Assembly (NCBI GenBank): GCA_036172095.1
Contig: JAVHSH010000027.1
Span: forward strand, 1-35,422
Direction: 5' to 3'
DNA from: JAKBEU01 sp036172095
GTDB taxonomy: Bacteria; Patescibacteriota; Microgenomatia; UBA1406; GWC2-37-13
DNA: 35,422 bases
Of this stretch, positions 8,257 to 14,141 are shown piece by piece (the first letter of the stretch is position 1; each line of letters opens with the position of its first letter). Below the pieces are notes generated by a model. That model did not search any database, was not told where the DNA came from, and saw only the letters and a list, made by a program, of their open reading frames with translations. Made by a program: the position numbers and the translations under genes.

Positions 8257-8262
8257 TATAAT
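8257..8262 (+). promoter_or_regulatory. hisS -10 box that decides the start
   Basis: TATAAT at 8257-8262 overlaps the upstream ATG at 8261, so that ATG cannot be the start of a message made from this box. The next in-frame ATG at 8270 is 7 bases downstream, the usual distance in this window. Confidence 0.6.
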
Positions 8263-8269
8263 GTTCAAT

Positions 8270-9529
8270 ATGAAAACCATCCAACCACGCACGCTCAAAG
8301 GCTTTCGTGATTTTCTTCCTGAAGACATGAAAAAGCGTAACTTTGTTTCAAAGAAGGTTATTGAAATCTTTGAGCTTTATGGATTTGAACCGCTTGAAAC
8401 GCCAACGCTTGAATACGCATCGTTGTTGCTTGGTAAGTATGGTGATGAAGCTGATAAGCTCGTGTATTCTTTTAAAGATAGAGGTGAGAGAGAGTTGGCT
8501 CTCAGGTACGATCAAACTGTTCCCACTGCTCGGGTATTGGCACAATATCAAAATACATTGCCGAAGTATTTTCGAAGATATCAAATCCAAAATGTCTTCC
8601 GCGCTGATAAACCACAAAAGGGAAGATACCGTGAGTTTACGCAGTGTGACATTGATATTTTTAACTCAACATCCCCGCTAGCTGATGCGGAAATTCTTGC
8701 AACGACCTATTTTGCATATAAAAATGTCGGATACAAAGAAATAATTTTGCAAATAAATGATCGGTCAATTCTTTTCACTATTTTGGGGCCACATGCCACT
8801 GACAAGATTGGAGTCATGTCTCTTATACAGTCAATTGATAAATTGGAAAAAATTGGAAGACAGGAGGTTTCAAATGAGCTTCAAAATAAAGGTCTTGCGA
8901 AAGATCAGGCCGACAAAGTGGTTATAGATATTATAAATGCACCTAATTCTAGTGATAATTTGAAATTAATAATCAAAAATGTCGTGAATTTAGGTGTTCC
9001 TGTCTCTGCACTAAAATTTGTTCCGCATCTTGCACGCGGACTTGATTACTATACGGGAATGATTTTTGAAGTCTCACTTCCAGGATATGATGTTGGTTCC
9101 TGTGGAGGCGGAGGACGATATGACAAATTAATAGAACAACTGGGTGGGGTTTCAATTCCCGCTGTAGGCATTGCATTTGGTTTTGATCGAATGGTAGAGG
9201 CAGCAGAATATTTTAATATCTTTCCCGCAGAGCTGTTATCCCAGACTACTCTCATGACATTATTTAATGAAGCAACCTCTGACGATTCATTAAAATTAGC
9301 CTCAATACTGCGTGCACAAGGAATAAGTGTGGAAGTGTTCCCGGATAAAAATAAATTAGAAAAACAATTAAAATATGCCAACAATAAGGGTTTTAAGTAT
9401 GTGGTCATTCTTGGTCCAGAAGAGATACAAAATAAAACAGTTAAATTAAAGAATATGCAAACAGGTGAACAATTCGTTTTAATAAAAGAAGAACTTATTT
9501 CAAAACTTAAGAATGCTAATAAATCCTAA
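8270..9529 (+). CDS. hisS: histidyl-tRNA synthetase
   Basis: Charges tRNA-His; class II synthetase, 419 aa from ATG 8270, a normal bacterial length. Motif 1 region: RTLKGFRDFLPEDM, then EPLETPTLEY. Motif 2: ALRYDQTVPTARVLAQY and RRYQIQNVFRADKPQKGRYREFTQCDIDIF. HisS-specific ARGLDYYTGMIFEV and the glycine-rich CGGGGRYDKL follow, and motif 3 is AVGIAFGFDRM. The C-terminal anticodon-binding domain (ASILRAQGISVEVFPD...YVVILGPEE) is present. The 3' end overlaps the RF1-like gene by 17 bases in another frame, so the two are probably co-transcribed and translationally coupled. Confidence 0.96.
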   Translation: MKTIQPRTLKGFRDFLPEDMKKRNFVSKKVIEIFELYGFEPLETPTLEYASLLLGKYGDEADKLVYSFKDRGERELALRYDQTVPTARVLAQYQNTLPKYFRRYQIQNVFRADKPQKGRYREFTQCDIDIFNSTSPLADAEILATTYFAYKNVGYKEIILQINDRSILFTILGPHATDKIGVMSLIQSIDKLEKIGRQEVSNELQNKGLAKDQADKVVIDIINAPNSSDNLKLIIKNVVNLGVPVSALKFVPHLARGLDYYTGMIFEVSLPGYDVGSCGGGGRYDKLIEQLGGVSIPAVGIAFGFDRMVEAAEYFNIFPAELLSQTTLMTLFNEATSDDSLKLASILRAQGISVEVFPDKNKLEKQLKYANNKGFKYVVILGPEEIQNKTVKLKNMQTGEQFVLIKEELISKLKNANKS

Positions 9530-10223
9530 TATAGCCATTATCGAGTCGCTTCCCGGAGTTGGGGGAGACGAAAGCAAGCTCTGGATGCAGGAGCTCCTTA
9601 TGTCGTACTTCAAATATGCGCAAAAGTACAAATTCAAGGTAAGCTATCTTGAAGATAATATCGCCAAAATCCAGGGAGAAAATGCGTTTGCCCTTTTTAA
9701 GCATGAAACAGGAGTCCACCGTGTCCAACGTATCCCAGAAACAGAGAGAAAAGGAAGGATTCATACATCAACATGTGTAATAGTCGTTCTTCCACAAATA
9801 GTCCAGTCTGCTATTAAAATAAACCCGGGAGATATTGAATGGCAGTTTTTTCGCGCAGGAGGACATGGAGGACAAAACGTAAATAAAGTTTCAACAGCCG
9901 TCCGCCTTATCCATAAACCAACCGGTATCGTGACAACGGCCAGTAGGGAGCGACAACAGCTTGCAAACCGTCAAATTGCAATGGATTTGCTTTCCGCAAA
10001 ACTCTATCAACTGGAAGAGGAGCAAAAAAGAGGTGCGACGCAGTCGTTTGTACGCAATATTGGGACAGGAGAACGAGCAGATAAGATACGTACCTATCAT
10101 TTTGCACAAAATAGACTTACAGATCATCGAATCGGCAAAAGCTTCCACAACTTGGAAGATATCATCAGTGAGGGAAAGTGGGAAAAGGTATTTGAAGCAA
10201 TTCAAATTGCTAAACTACCCTAA
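9513..10223 (+). CDS. prfA: RF1-like peptide chain release factor lacking domain 1 (236 aa)
   Basis: Hydrolyses peptidyl-tRNA at stop codons. The sequence enters directly at the PCRF/domain 2 region (SLPGVGGDESKLWMQELLMSYFKYA), then GVHRVQRIPETERKGRIHTS, which holds a P-E-T tripeptide in the position of the RF1 PxT stop-codon reader (RF2 has SPF). The catalytic GGQ is in RAGGHGGQNVNKVSTAVR. RF1 is normally about 360 aa; the first roughly 100 residues (domain 1, which faces ribosomal protein L11) are absent. The start ATG 9513 lies inside hisS, and nothing upstream in this frame could supply domain 1. PrfH-type factors also lack domain 1, but the PET motif and the intact GGQ favour an RF1 function. 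A hairpin (TACCCT 10216-10221 / AGGGTA 10226-10231) overlaps the stop codon. Confidence 0.85.
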   Translation: MLINPNIAIIESLPGVGGDESKLWMQELLMSYFKYAQKYKFKVSYLEDNIAKIQGENAFALFKHETGVHRVQRIPETERKGRIHTSTCVIVVLPQIVQSAIKINPGDIEWQFFRAGGHGGQNVNKVSTAVRLIHKPTGIVTTASRERQQLANRQIAMDLLSAKLYQLEEEQKRGATQSFVRNIGTGERADKIRTYHFAQNRLTDHRIGKSFHNLEDIISEGKWEKVFEAIQIAKLP

Positions 10224-10252
10224 AAAGGGTATACTTCATACTTACTATTTAT

Positions 10253-11452
10253 ATGTTCAAATCATTAAAGCATAGGCCATTTCGTATGTTCGCCTCTGGC
10301 GTTTTCGCATTTCAGACTGGATACGAAATGCAGAACGTAGCCTTGTCATGGTTTATGTACCAAATCACTGGTTCCGCCTTGTCTTTAGGGCTTATGGGCT
10401 TGGCCAGAGTCCTGCCTGTTTTTATCTTTGCATTGTATGCTGGTCATGCATCAGATACACGTCCACGCAGACGGATTCTCATTGTCATGAATACTATCCT
10501 ATTTACCATTTCATGTATTCTTACAACACTTGCATTCTTTCATTTGGTAACGCCAACCATTATTTACTTGATAATCTTTGCCAACTCGACCGCCCTTACA
10601 TTTGCCTCTCCTGCAAGCCAGGCATTTCTTCCGGCGCTCATGCCTCGAGGCGACTATCAGAATGCGATCAGTATTAACTCAATGGGATATAAAGCAGCAA
10701 TGGTTATGGGGCCATCCTTAGCTGGATTCCTCATCGCACGTGTCGGTGTGCCGACTGTACTTGGACTCAATATTTTTTGTATTGGGTTTTATCTTATGAA
10801 TGTTATCCGTATCGGACGTTTCCCACAAGAGCTTTCAAAAGCAACAAAGGGCAGACTCCATTCAATCAGGGCTGGATTACGCTTCGTAAAAAATTCACGA
10901 ATAATCTGGAGCTCAATGCTCTTGGATTTCTATGCGACGTTCTTTGGTTCAGGTATGACCCTTATGCCTGTGTTCGCGAATGACATCCTAAAGGTGGGTC
11001 CTGAAGGACTCGGTTTGCTGTATGCCGCCCCTTCAATTGGCGGAATAATCGCAGGTCTTATATTTTCTTCTCGAAAGCATGTAAAGAAACAGGGATACAT
11101 CTTGATGGTTTCTGTGCTGTTTTATGGCATAAGCACTATTTTATTTGGTATTTCGAATCTGTTTGTGTTTTCGCTTATCATGATGGCGATAGTTGGGGGA
11201 GCAGACATGGTCAGCAGTATCATCCGAAGTACCTTGCGCCAAATGGTTACCCCAGATCATATGCGGGGGAGGATGGTTTCAATCAACATGATATTCTATC
11301 TCGGGGGACCGCAGCTGGGGGAAGTCGAGTCCGGCATCCTTGCCAGCCTTATCGGAACCCCATACACCGTCGTCATTGGCGGCATCGCAACGATTATCGC
11401 GACAATATTTTTTACGATGCGAATACCAGAGTTGCTTGAATACGAAAGCTGA
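10253..11452 (+). CDS. MFS exporter (EntS/MFS_3-like), 399 aa
   Basis: A major facilitator superfamily transporter with about 12 membrane helices. It starts with the RPFRMFASGVFAFQTGYEMQ region typical of the MFS_3 (enterobactin exporter EntS-like) group. The loop 2-3 motif A is clear (GHASDTRPRRRILI, about residues 64-77). Later landmarks are PASQAFLPALMPRGDYQNAI, SMGYKAAMVMGPSLAGFLI, and the second-half loop RSTLRQMVTPDHMRGRMVSI. It would sit in the cytoplasmic membrane and export a small molecule by proton exchange; the substrate is unknown. TATACT at 10230-10235 gives a leader of about 10 bases; TACTAT at 10243-10248 is an alternative -10 nearer the ATG. No antibiotic resistance claim can be made from sequence alone. 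Confidence 0.9.
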   Translation: MFKSLKHRPFRMFASGVFAFQTGYEMQNVALSWFMYQITGSALSLGLMGLARVLPVFIFALYAGHASDTRPRRRILIVMNTILFTISCILTTLAFFHLVTPTIIYLIIFANSTALTFASPASQAFLPALMPRGDYQNAISINSMGYKAAMVMGPSLAGFLIARVGVPTVLGLNIFCIGFYLMNVIRIGRFPQELSKATKGRLHSIRAGLRFVKNSRIIWSSMLLDFYATFFGSGMTLMPVFANDILKVGPEGLGLLYAAPSIGGIIAGLIFSSRKHVKKQGYILMVSVLFYGISTILFGISNLFVFSLIMMAIVGGADMVSSIIRSTLRQMVTPDHMRGRMVSINMIFYLGGPQLGEVESGILASLIGTPYTVVIGGIATIIATIFFTMRIPELLEYES

Positions 11453-11653
11453 GGTGTTATTCCAGATTCTGTCACTCGTACTATCCCCCTCCTTCGCTAA
11501 AGCTACGGAAGGGCAAGCCCGTCAGTGCTGTTTATCCCTCGAAGCCCCAAGGGGGCGAAGTGGGACTGGGTGCCCTTTACTCGTGCCATCTGTTCCTTTT
11601 GGTTTATTATTCCCCACTTACAGTGTGTGTACTATATTTGTGTTTTTTTGTTC
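11453..11653. repeat. long intergenic region with family-1 hairpin repeats
   Basis: No credible gene. Two hairpin repeats are seen: 11485-11513 (CCCCTCCTTCG, short loop, then ACGGAAGGG) and 11536-11564 (CCCTCGAAGCCCC / GGGGCGAAGTGGG). The second belongs to the family found at 27192, 32931, 33969, 34036 and 35275. A T-run follows at 11642-11649, and TACTAT at 11630-11635 could be a -10 box for the hairpin downstream. Confidence 0.6.
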
Positions 11654-11768
11654 TAGCAATCCAGAGCAATATGCCAAGCGCGTGACATTTGTATGCTGGA
11701 ATATATTGGGGTAGGTGGGAAATCAGGCGATACAAGGCGTCACCGCTGGCATATGTTATGGATTGCTA
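11654..11768. ncRNA. candidate structured RNA or MITE: 115-base imperfect hairpin
   Basis: The ends TAGCAATCCA (11654-11663) and TGGATTGCTA (11759-11768) pair perfectly over 10 bp. After a 5x4 internal loop, ATATGCCA (11669-11676) pairs with TGGCATAT (11747-11754). Then GCG/CGC and GTGAC (11682-11686)/GTCAC (11739-11743) pair with one bulged C. TTGTAT (11689-11694)/ATACAA (11730-11735) follows, with a G-rich apical region. It lacks the SRP RNA core words and the large central bubble of 6S RNA, and I cannot match it to a known family. The perfect ends could also be terminal inverted repeats of a small non-autonomous element, though no target duplication is visible. The strand is undecided. Confidence 0.5.
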
Positions 11769-11882
11769 AAGATAAATAACATAATAGTGAATACGAGAAT
11801 CTGAAGAGCGAATATATTTCATATTTGTAATTTATAAACGGTGTGTTATAATTAATTTTCATTGATTATTAAACCTACTAAT

Positions 11883-12182
11883 ATGAAAGCACAAATTCAC
11901 CCACAATACTTCGCTGAAGCAAAGGTTATCTGCACTTCTTGCGGCGTAAACTATACAACAGGATCCACAAAAGAATCAATTCACGTTGAAGTCTGCAGCA
12001 AATGCCACCCATTCTATACAGGTGAGCATAGATTCCTCGATACTAAGGGTAAGGTAGAGAAGTTCAAGAAGAAACAAGAAGTTGCGGCAGAATTCAAAGC
12101 AAAAATAGCTTCTGCAAAGAAAAAAAGTGATGACAAAGGTGAACGAAAAGTAAAGACATTGAGAGAATTACTCGGAGAATAA
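11883..12182 (+). CDS. rpmE: 50S ribosomal protein L31 with basic C-terminal extension
   Basis: Zinc-type L31: MKAQIHPQYFAEAKVICTSC opens the protein, with zinc ligands C17, C20, C38 and C41, the last two in VEVCSKCHPFYTG, the family signature. I use ATG 11883, which matches the family N-terminus, not the TTG at 11862. At 99 aa it is longer than the usual 65-85 because of a Lys-rich helical tail (residues about 60-99, ending RELLGE). TATAAT at 11847-11852 would give a leader of roughly 24 bases without a Shine-Dalgarno; the TTG 9 bases after that box would add seven residues, an alternative worth keeping in mind. Confidence 0.93.
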   Translation: MKAQIHPQYFAEAKVICTSCGVNYTTGSTKESIHVEVCSKCHPFYTGEHRFLDTKGKVEKFKKKQEVAAEFKAKIASAKKKSDDKGERKVKTLRELLGE

Positions 12183-12186
12183 ACGC

Positions 12187-12257
12187 TTCAATTTTTAATT
12201 CTAAATTTTTAATTTTTATTCAATTTGAAATTGATTTTAAATTTACAATTTAAAATT
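12187..12257. repeat. AT-rich inverted-repeat spacer after rpmE
   Basis: Words TTTTTATTCAATTT and ATTTTAAATTTACAATTT recur here as at 5298-5410. Self-complementary AT stretches can form weak hairpins. It ends just before the rplJ promoter. Confidence 0.5.
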
Positions 12258-12379
12258 GTCTTTACGCTTTGCGTGTGATATACTAGAGAAATCATTTCGA
12301 CTCTAGGATGACAATTAGTCTATAAATTAAATTATTAATTCCTAGAATATTTTGCCTGCGGGCGAAAAAGTGATAACCC
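12256..12379 (+). promoter_or_regulatory. rplJL promoter and leader, possible L10 leader
   Basis: TTGTCT (12256-12261), a 17-base spacer and TATACT (12279-12284) form a good promoter. Unlike most genes here it leaves a leader of about 90 bases before ATG 12380. The leader holds an inverted repeat CTAGGA (about 12304-12309) / TCCTAG (about 12341-12346) and a small GCCTGCGGGC hairpin near 12354. rplJL leaders in many bacteria bind the L10-L12 complex for feedback control, so an L10 leader is likely by position; I cannot confirm its kink-turn by eye. Confidence 0.5.
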
Positions 12380-12922
12380 ATGAAAAACCTAAAAAAACTC
12401 TCTCAACTGTCCACTGTTACTGACTTTCTCAAGAAAGCAGACAATTTTGCACTCTTCAGATTCGAAAAGACAAAGCATATCGCTCTTGAAGGATTAAGAA
12501 GAGAACTTCTTAAGGCTGGAGCCCGCGTAAAGGTCGTAAAAAACACAGTCCTCTCAAAATCAATTAATAAGCTCGCTGCAGAGAAAGAGTTCGCAGATAT
12601 GCGACCTTTGCAGAAAATGACAAAGAATCTCAAAGAAAATACAGCTGTCATCAGCCTTGGAAAAGACTGGTCAAACGGAATGAACGCATTCGCAAAAGTT
12701 GCCAAAACAGATACGACAATCGCATTCAAACTCGGATTTCTTGATAAGGCTTCCTATGATTCAAAAGCAATGGATGCAATATCCAAGCTCCCAAGCAAGG
12801 GCGAATTGATGGCAAAGATTATCGGAAGCATGAAGAGCCCAACATCACGATTCGTACGTGCATTGAAATTCTCAACACAGAAATTTGTTATGGTACTGAA
12901 CGCAAAAGTACAAAAAGGCTAA
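12380..12922 (+). CDS. rplJ: 50S ribosomal protein L10
   Basis: L10 anchors L7/L12 dimers to the ribosomal stalk. Recognised by LSQLSTVTDFLKKADNFALF at the N-terminus, the LRRELLKAGARVKVVKNTVL segment (typical LR..LR..gaeykVvKNtL) and the C-terminal L12-binding helix. Length 180 aa is normal. It forms an operon with rplL 48 bases downstream and follows a leader that may carry L10 feedback control. No Shine-Dalgarno is visible before the ATG. Confidence 0.95.
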   Translation: MKNLKKLSQLSTVTDFLKKADNFALFRFEKTKHIALEGLRRELLKAGARVKVVKNTVLSKSINKLAAEKEFADMRPLQKMTKNLKENTAVISLGKDWSNGMNAFAKVAKTDTTIAFKLGFLDKASYDSKAMDAISKLPSKGELMAKIIGSMKSPTSRFVRALKFSTQKFVMVLNAKVQKG

Positions 12923-12952
12923 GGCTTGCAATCATTATTATTTTACCATACC

Positions 12953-12965
12953 TAAAGGAGGTGAT
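12953..12965 (+). promoter_or_regulatory. extended Shine-Dalgarno of rplL
   Basis: TAAAGGAGGTGAT matches the 16S rRNA anti-Shine-Dalgarno over almost its whole length, with 9 bases from GGAGG to ATG 12971. It is the only strong Shine-Dalgarno I found in the window. It sits where an operon-internal gene needs one and supports high L7/L12 yield. Confidence 0.9.
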
Positions 12966-12970
12966 ACACA

Positions 12971-13357
12971 ATGGCTGAACTCACAGAAAAAATGCAAAAA
13001 TTGGCAACAGAGATCGAGAGCTTAACAGTTCTTGAAATGGCTGAACTTGCAAAATACCTCGAAGATAAATTCGGAGTAGTAGCAGTAGCAGCAGCTGGAG
13101 CAGCACCAGCAGCAGGGGCAGCAGCAGGTCCAGTTGAGGAAAAAACCTCATTCACCGTTGTGCTTACCGAAGCAGGAGCAAATAAATTAGCAGTAATTAA
13201 GGCAGTACGAGAAATCAATCCCGCACTTGGACTTATGGATGCTAAAAAAGCAGTAGAAACTCTACCTTACGAATTAGTTAAAGATGCGAAGAAAGATGTC
13301 GCAGAAGAAGCTAAAAAGAAGATAGAAGCTGCAGGTGCAAAAGTTGAAATGAAGTAA
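12971..13357 (+). CDS. rplL: 50S ribosomal protein L7/L12
   Basis: Stalk protein that recruits translation factors; usually two or three dimers per L10. The N-terminal dimerisation helices are TVLEMAELAKYLEDKFGVVA, an Ala/Gly/Pro hinge covers about residues 37-55 (AAAGAAPAAGAAAG), and the C-terminal domain starts at KTSFTVVLTEAG with IKAVREINPALGLMDAKKAVE, the factor-binding face. 128 aa, normal length. Strong Shine-Dalgarno upstream, strong terminator downstream, so it is the last gene of the rplJL unit. Confidence 0.97.
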   Translation: MAELTEKMQKLATEIESLTVLEMAELAKYLEDKFGVVAVAAAGAAPAAGAAAGPVEEKTSFTVVLTEAGANKLAVIKAVREINPALGLMDAKKAVETLPYELVKDAKKDVAEEAKKKIEAAGAKVEMK

Positions 13358-13374
13358 TTTATTACTTTATTTCA

Positions 13375-13466
13375 ATCCCGATGAAAATCGGGATCTAGGA
13401 AACCTTTAATTTTCTAGCGAAAACATCAAAAAAGTCCCCCTTGAGAAATCTCGGGGGATTTTTTTT
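13375..13466 (+). terminator. rplJL intrinsic terminator with preceding hairpins
   Basis: First hairpin: ATCCCGAT (13375-13382) / ATCGGGAT (13387-13394) with a GAAA tetraloop. Second: CTAG-based pairing at 13395-13418. Third, the terminator: TCCCCC (13435-13440), inner GAG/CTC with loop AAAT, GGGGGA (13453-13458), then eight T. An A-run before the stem makes it usable from both strands, which would also end the minus-strand TrpR-like gene. Confidence 0.9.
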
Positions 13467-13486
13467 GGCAAAATGTCAATCTCAAT

Positions 13487-13514
13487 CACTATGATTATTC
13501 GAATAATCATAGTG
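13487..13514. repeat. perfect 28-bp palindrome, 3' copy
   Basis: Half-site CACTATGATTATTC (13487-13500) followed by its exact complement (13501-13514). The central 26 bp are identical to the copy at 13952-13979. It abuts the stop codon (13515-13517) of the TrpR-like gene with no base between. There is no T-run beside it, so it is not a normal terminator. Confidence 0.9.
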
Positions 13515-13952
13515 TTAGAGAATTTCGGCATTTCTCCTATCAAACTTATTTTTTCGTATATGCGCATTCTTCCAATTTACATAAGCCGTACCTGGTCCAA
13601 AAAATGATAGAAATAATTCATCAAAAAATAATACCATGTCTCTCTGTTTAATTAGTGCTTTGAGCGCACATATAATTTCCATGTTGTTTAAAAGTATCAT
13701 TTGACACTTAGATATCGTACTTGGGGAAACCTTGAGTACATCGCAAATAATTGTCCATTCAACTTTTTTGACCAGAAGAAATAAAACTGATACTCGCTTG
13801 GCTATCATTAACTTCTCGATAGGAGAGAGTATTCCGTTTAATACATTTGTGAAGTGCCTGTTGTCTTTTTGTTTGCCAACAACTTCAAATAATAATTTAT
13901 ACATCTTTAACTGCACTTCCGGTTTTACCTCACGTTTTGATAGTTGTACCAT
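13515..13952 (-). CDS. TrpR/YerC-like transcriptional regulator (145 aa)
   Basis: The central part matches the TrpR/YerC (YecD) helix-turn-helix superfamily: an N-terminal helical part, then GILSPIEKLMIAKRVSVLFLLVKKVEWTIICDVLKVSPSTISKCQM, where ICDVLKVSPSTISKCQ reads as the helix-turn-helix (about residues 69-84). An added C-terminal part (about 95-145, FFDELFLSFFGPGTAYVNWK and a basic tail RKNKFDRRNAEIL) is not part of classical TrpR. There is no tryptophan biosynthesis operon nearby, so the trp role should not be assumed. The gene is bracketed exactly by two copies of a 26-28 bp palindrome. The upstream copy covers its own -10 box, which strongly suggests autorepression; the downstream copy is unexplained. 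Confidence 0.75.
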   Translation of the reverse strand: MVQLSKREVKPEVQLKMYKLLFEVVGKQKDNRHFTNVLNGILSPIEKLMIAKRVSVLFLLVKKVEWTIICDVLKVSPSTISKCQMILLNNMEIICALKALIKQRDMVLFFDELFLSFFGPGTAYVNWKNAHIRKNKFDRRNAEIL

Positions 13953-13979
13953 ACTATGATTATTCGAATAATCATAGTA
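13952..13979. repeat. perfect 28-bp palindrome over the promoter, 5' copy (operator)
   Basis: Half-site TACTATGATTATTC (13952-13965) followed by its exact complement (13966-13979). Its last base is the A of the regulator's ATG. The -10 box AATAAT (13964-13959, minus) is inside it and the spacer is filled by its other half. A dimeric protein bound here would block RNA polymerase. Confidence 0.85.
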
Positions 13980-14004
13980 GAGTACAATGGCTTATAAGCC
14001 GCAA
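13959..14004 (-). promoter_or_regulatory. promoter of the TrpR-like gene with upstream palindrome
   Basis: Minus strand: TTGTAC (13987-13982), 17-base spacer, AATAAT (13964-13959), 6 bases, ATG. One base before the -35 lies the 12-bp palindrome GGCTTATAAGCC (14000-13989), itself preceded by TTGC. The 16-base word TTGCGGCTTATAAGCC recurs one base before the -35 of the NYN gene (33097-33112). Confidence 0.75.
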
Positions 14005-14049
14005 TTATCCTTTTTAGACTGTCATAGAGGGATATTTAATGCTATATTG

Positions 14050-14080
14050 GCCTAAAACCAACCCCGGAGGTTGGTGAGGC
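14050..14080. repeat. CCTCCGG-loop hairpin element, copy 2
   Basis: Plus strand: GCCT (14050-14053), ACCAACC (14057-14063), loop CCGGA, GGTTGGT (14069-14075), AGGC (14077-14080). Read on the minus strand it closely matches copy 3 inside the glycosyltransferase gene (28093-28122). It lies between the TrpR-like gene and gyrB. Confidence 0.7.
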
Positions 14081-14103
14081 TAGTTTGTGCGTAGAAGCAT
14101 GGG

Positions 14104-14132
14104 TTGCAATTTACTAAAAATTCTTCTATAAT
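14104..14132 (+). promoter_or_regulatory. gyrB promoter
   Basis: TTGCAA (14104-14109), 17-base spacer, TATAAT (14127-14132), then 9 bases to ATG 14142. The expected transcript has no more than about 3 bases before the start codon. Confidence 0.75.
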
Positions 14133-14141
14133 CCTATTCTT

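Noticed and set aside
11340..11714. 124-aa plus-strand frame running past the MFS stop
   Set aside because: Its first part is out of frame with the MFS gene and the rest translates hairpin repeats; no family resemblance.
11654..11768. SRP RNA or 6S RNA at this hairpin
   Set aside because: The conserved SRP core words (GGTCAGG..GGAAGCAGCC) and the large central bubble of 6S RNA are absent, so only a generic call is made.
13515..13952. Calling this gene the tryptophan repressor trpR
   Set aside because: Only the helix-turn-helix region fits; there are no trp genes nearby and a C-terminal extension is present.
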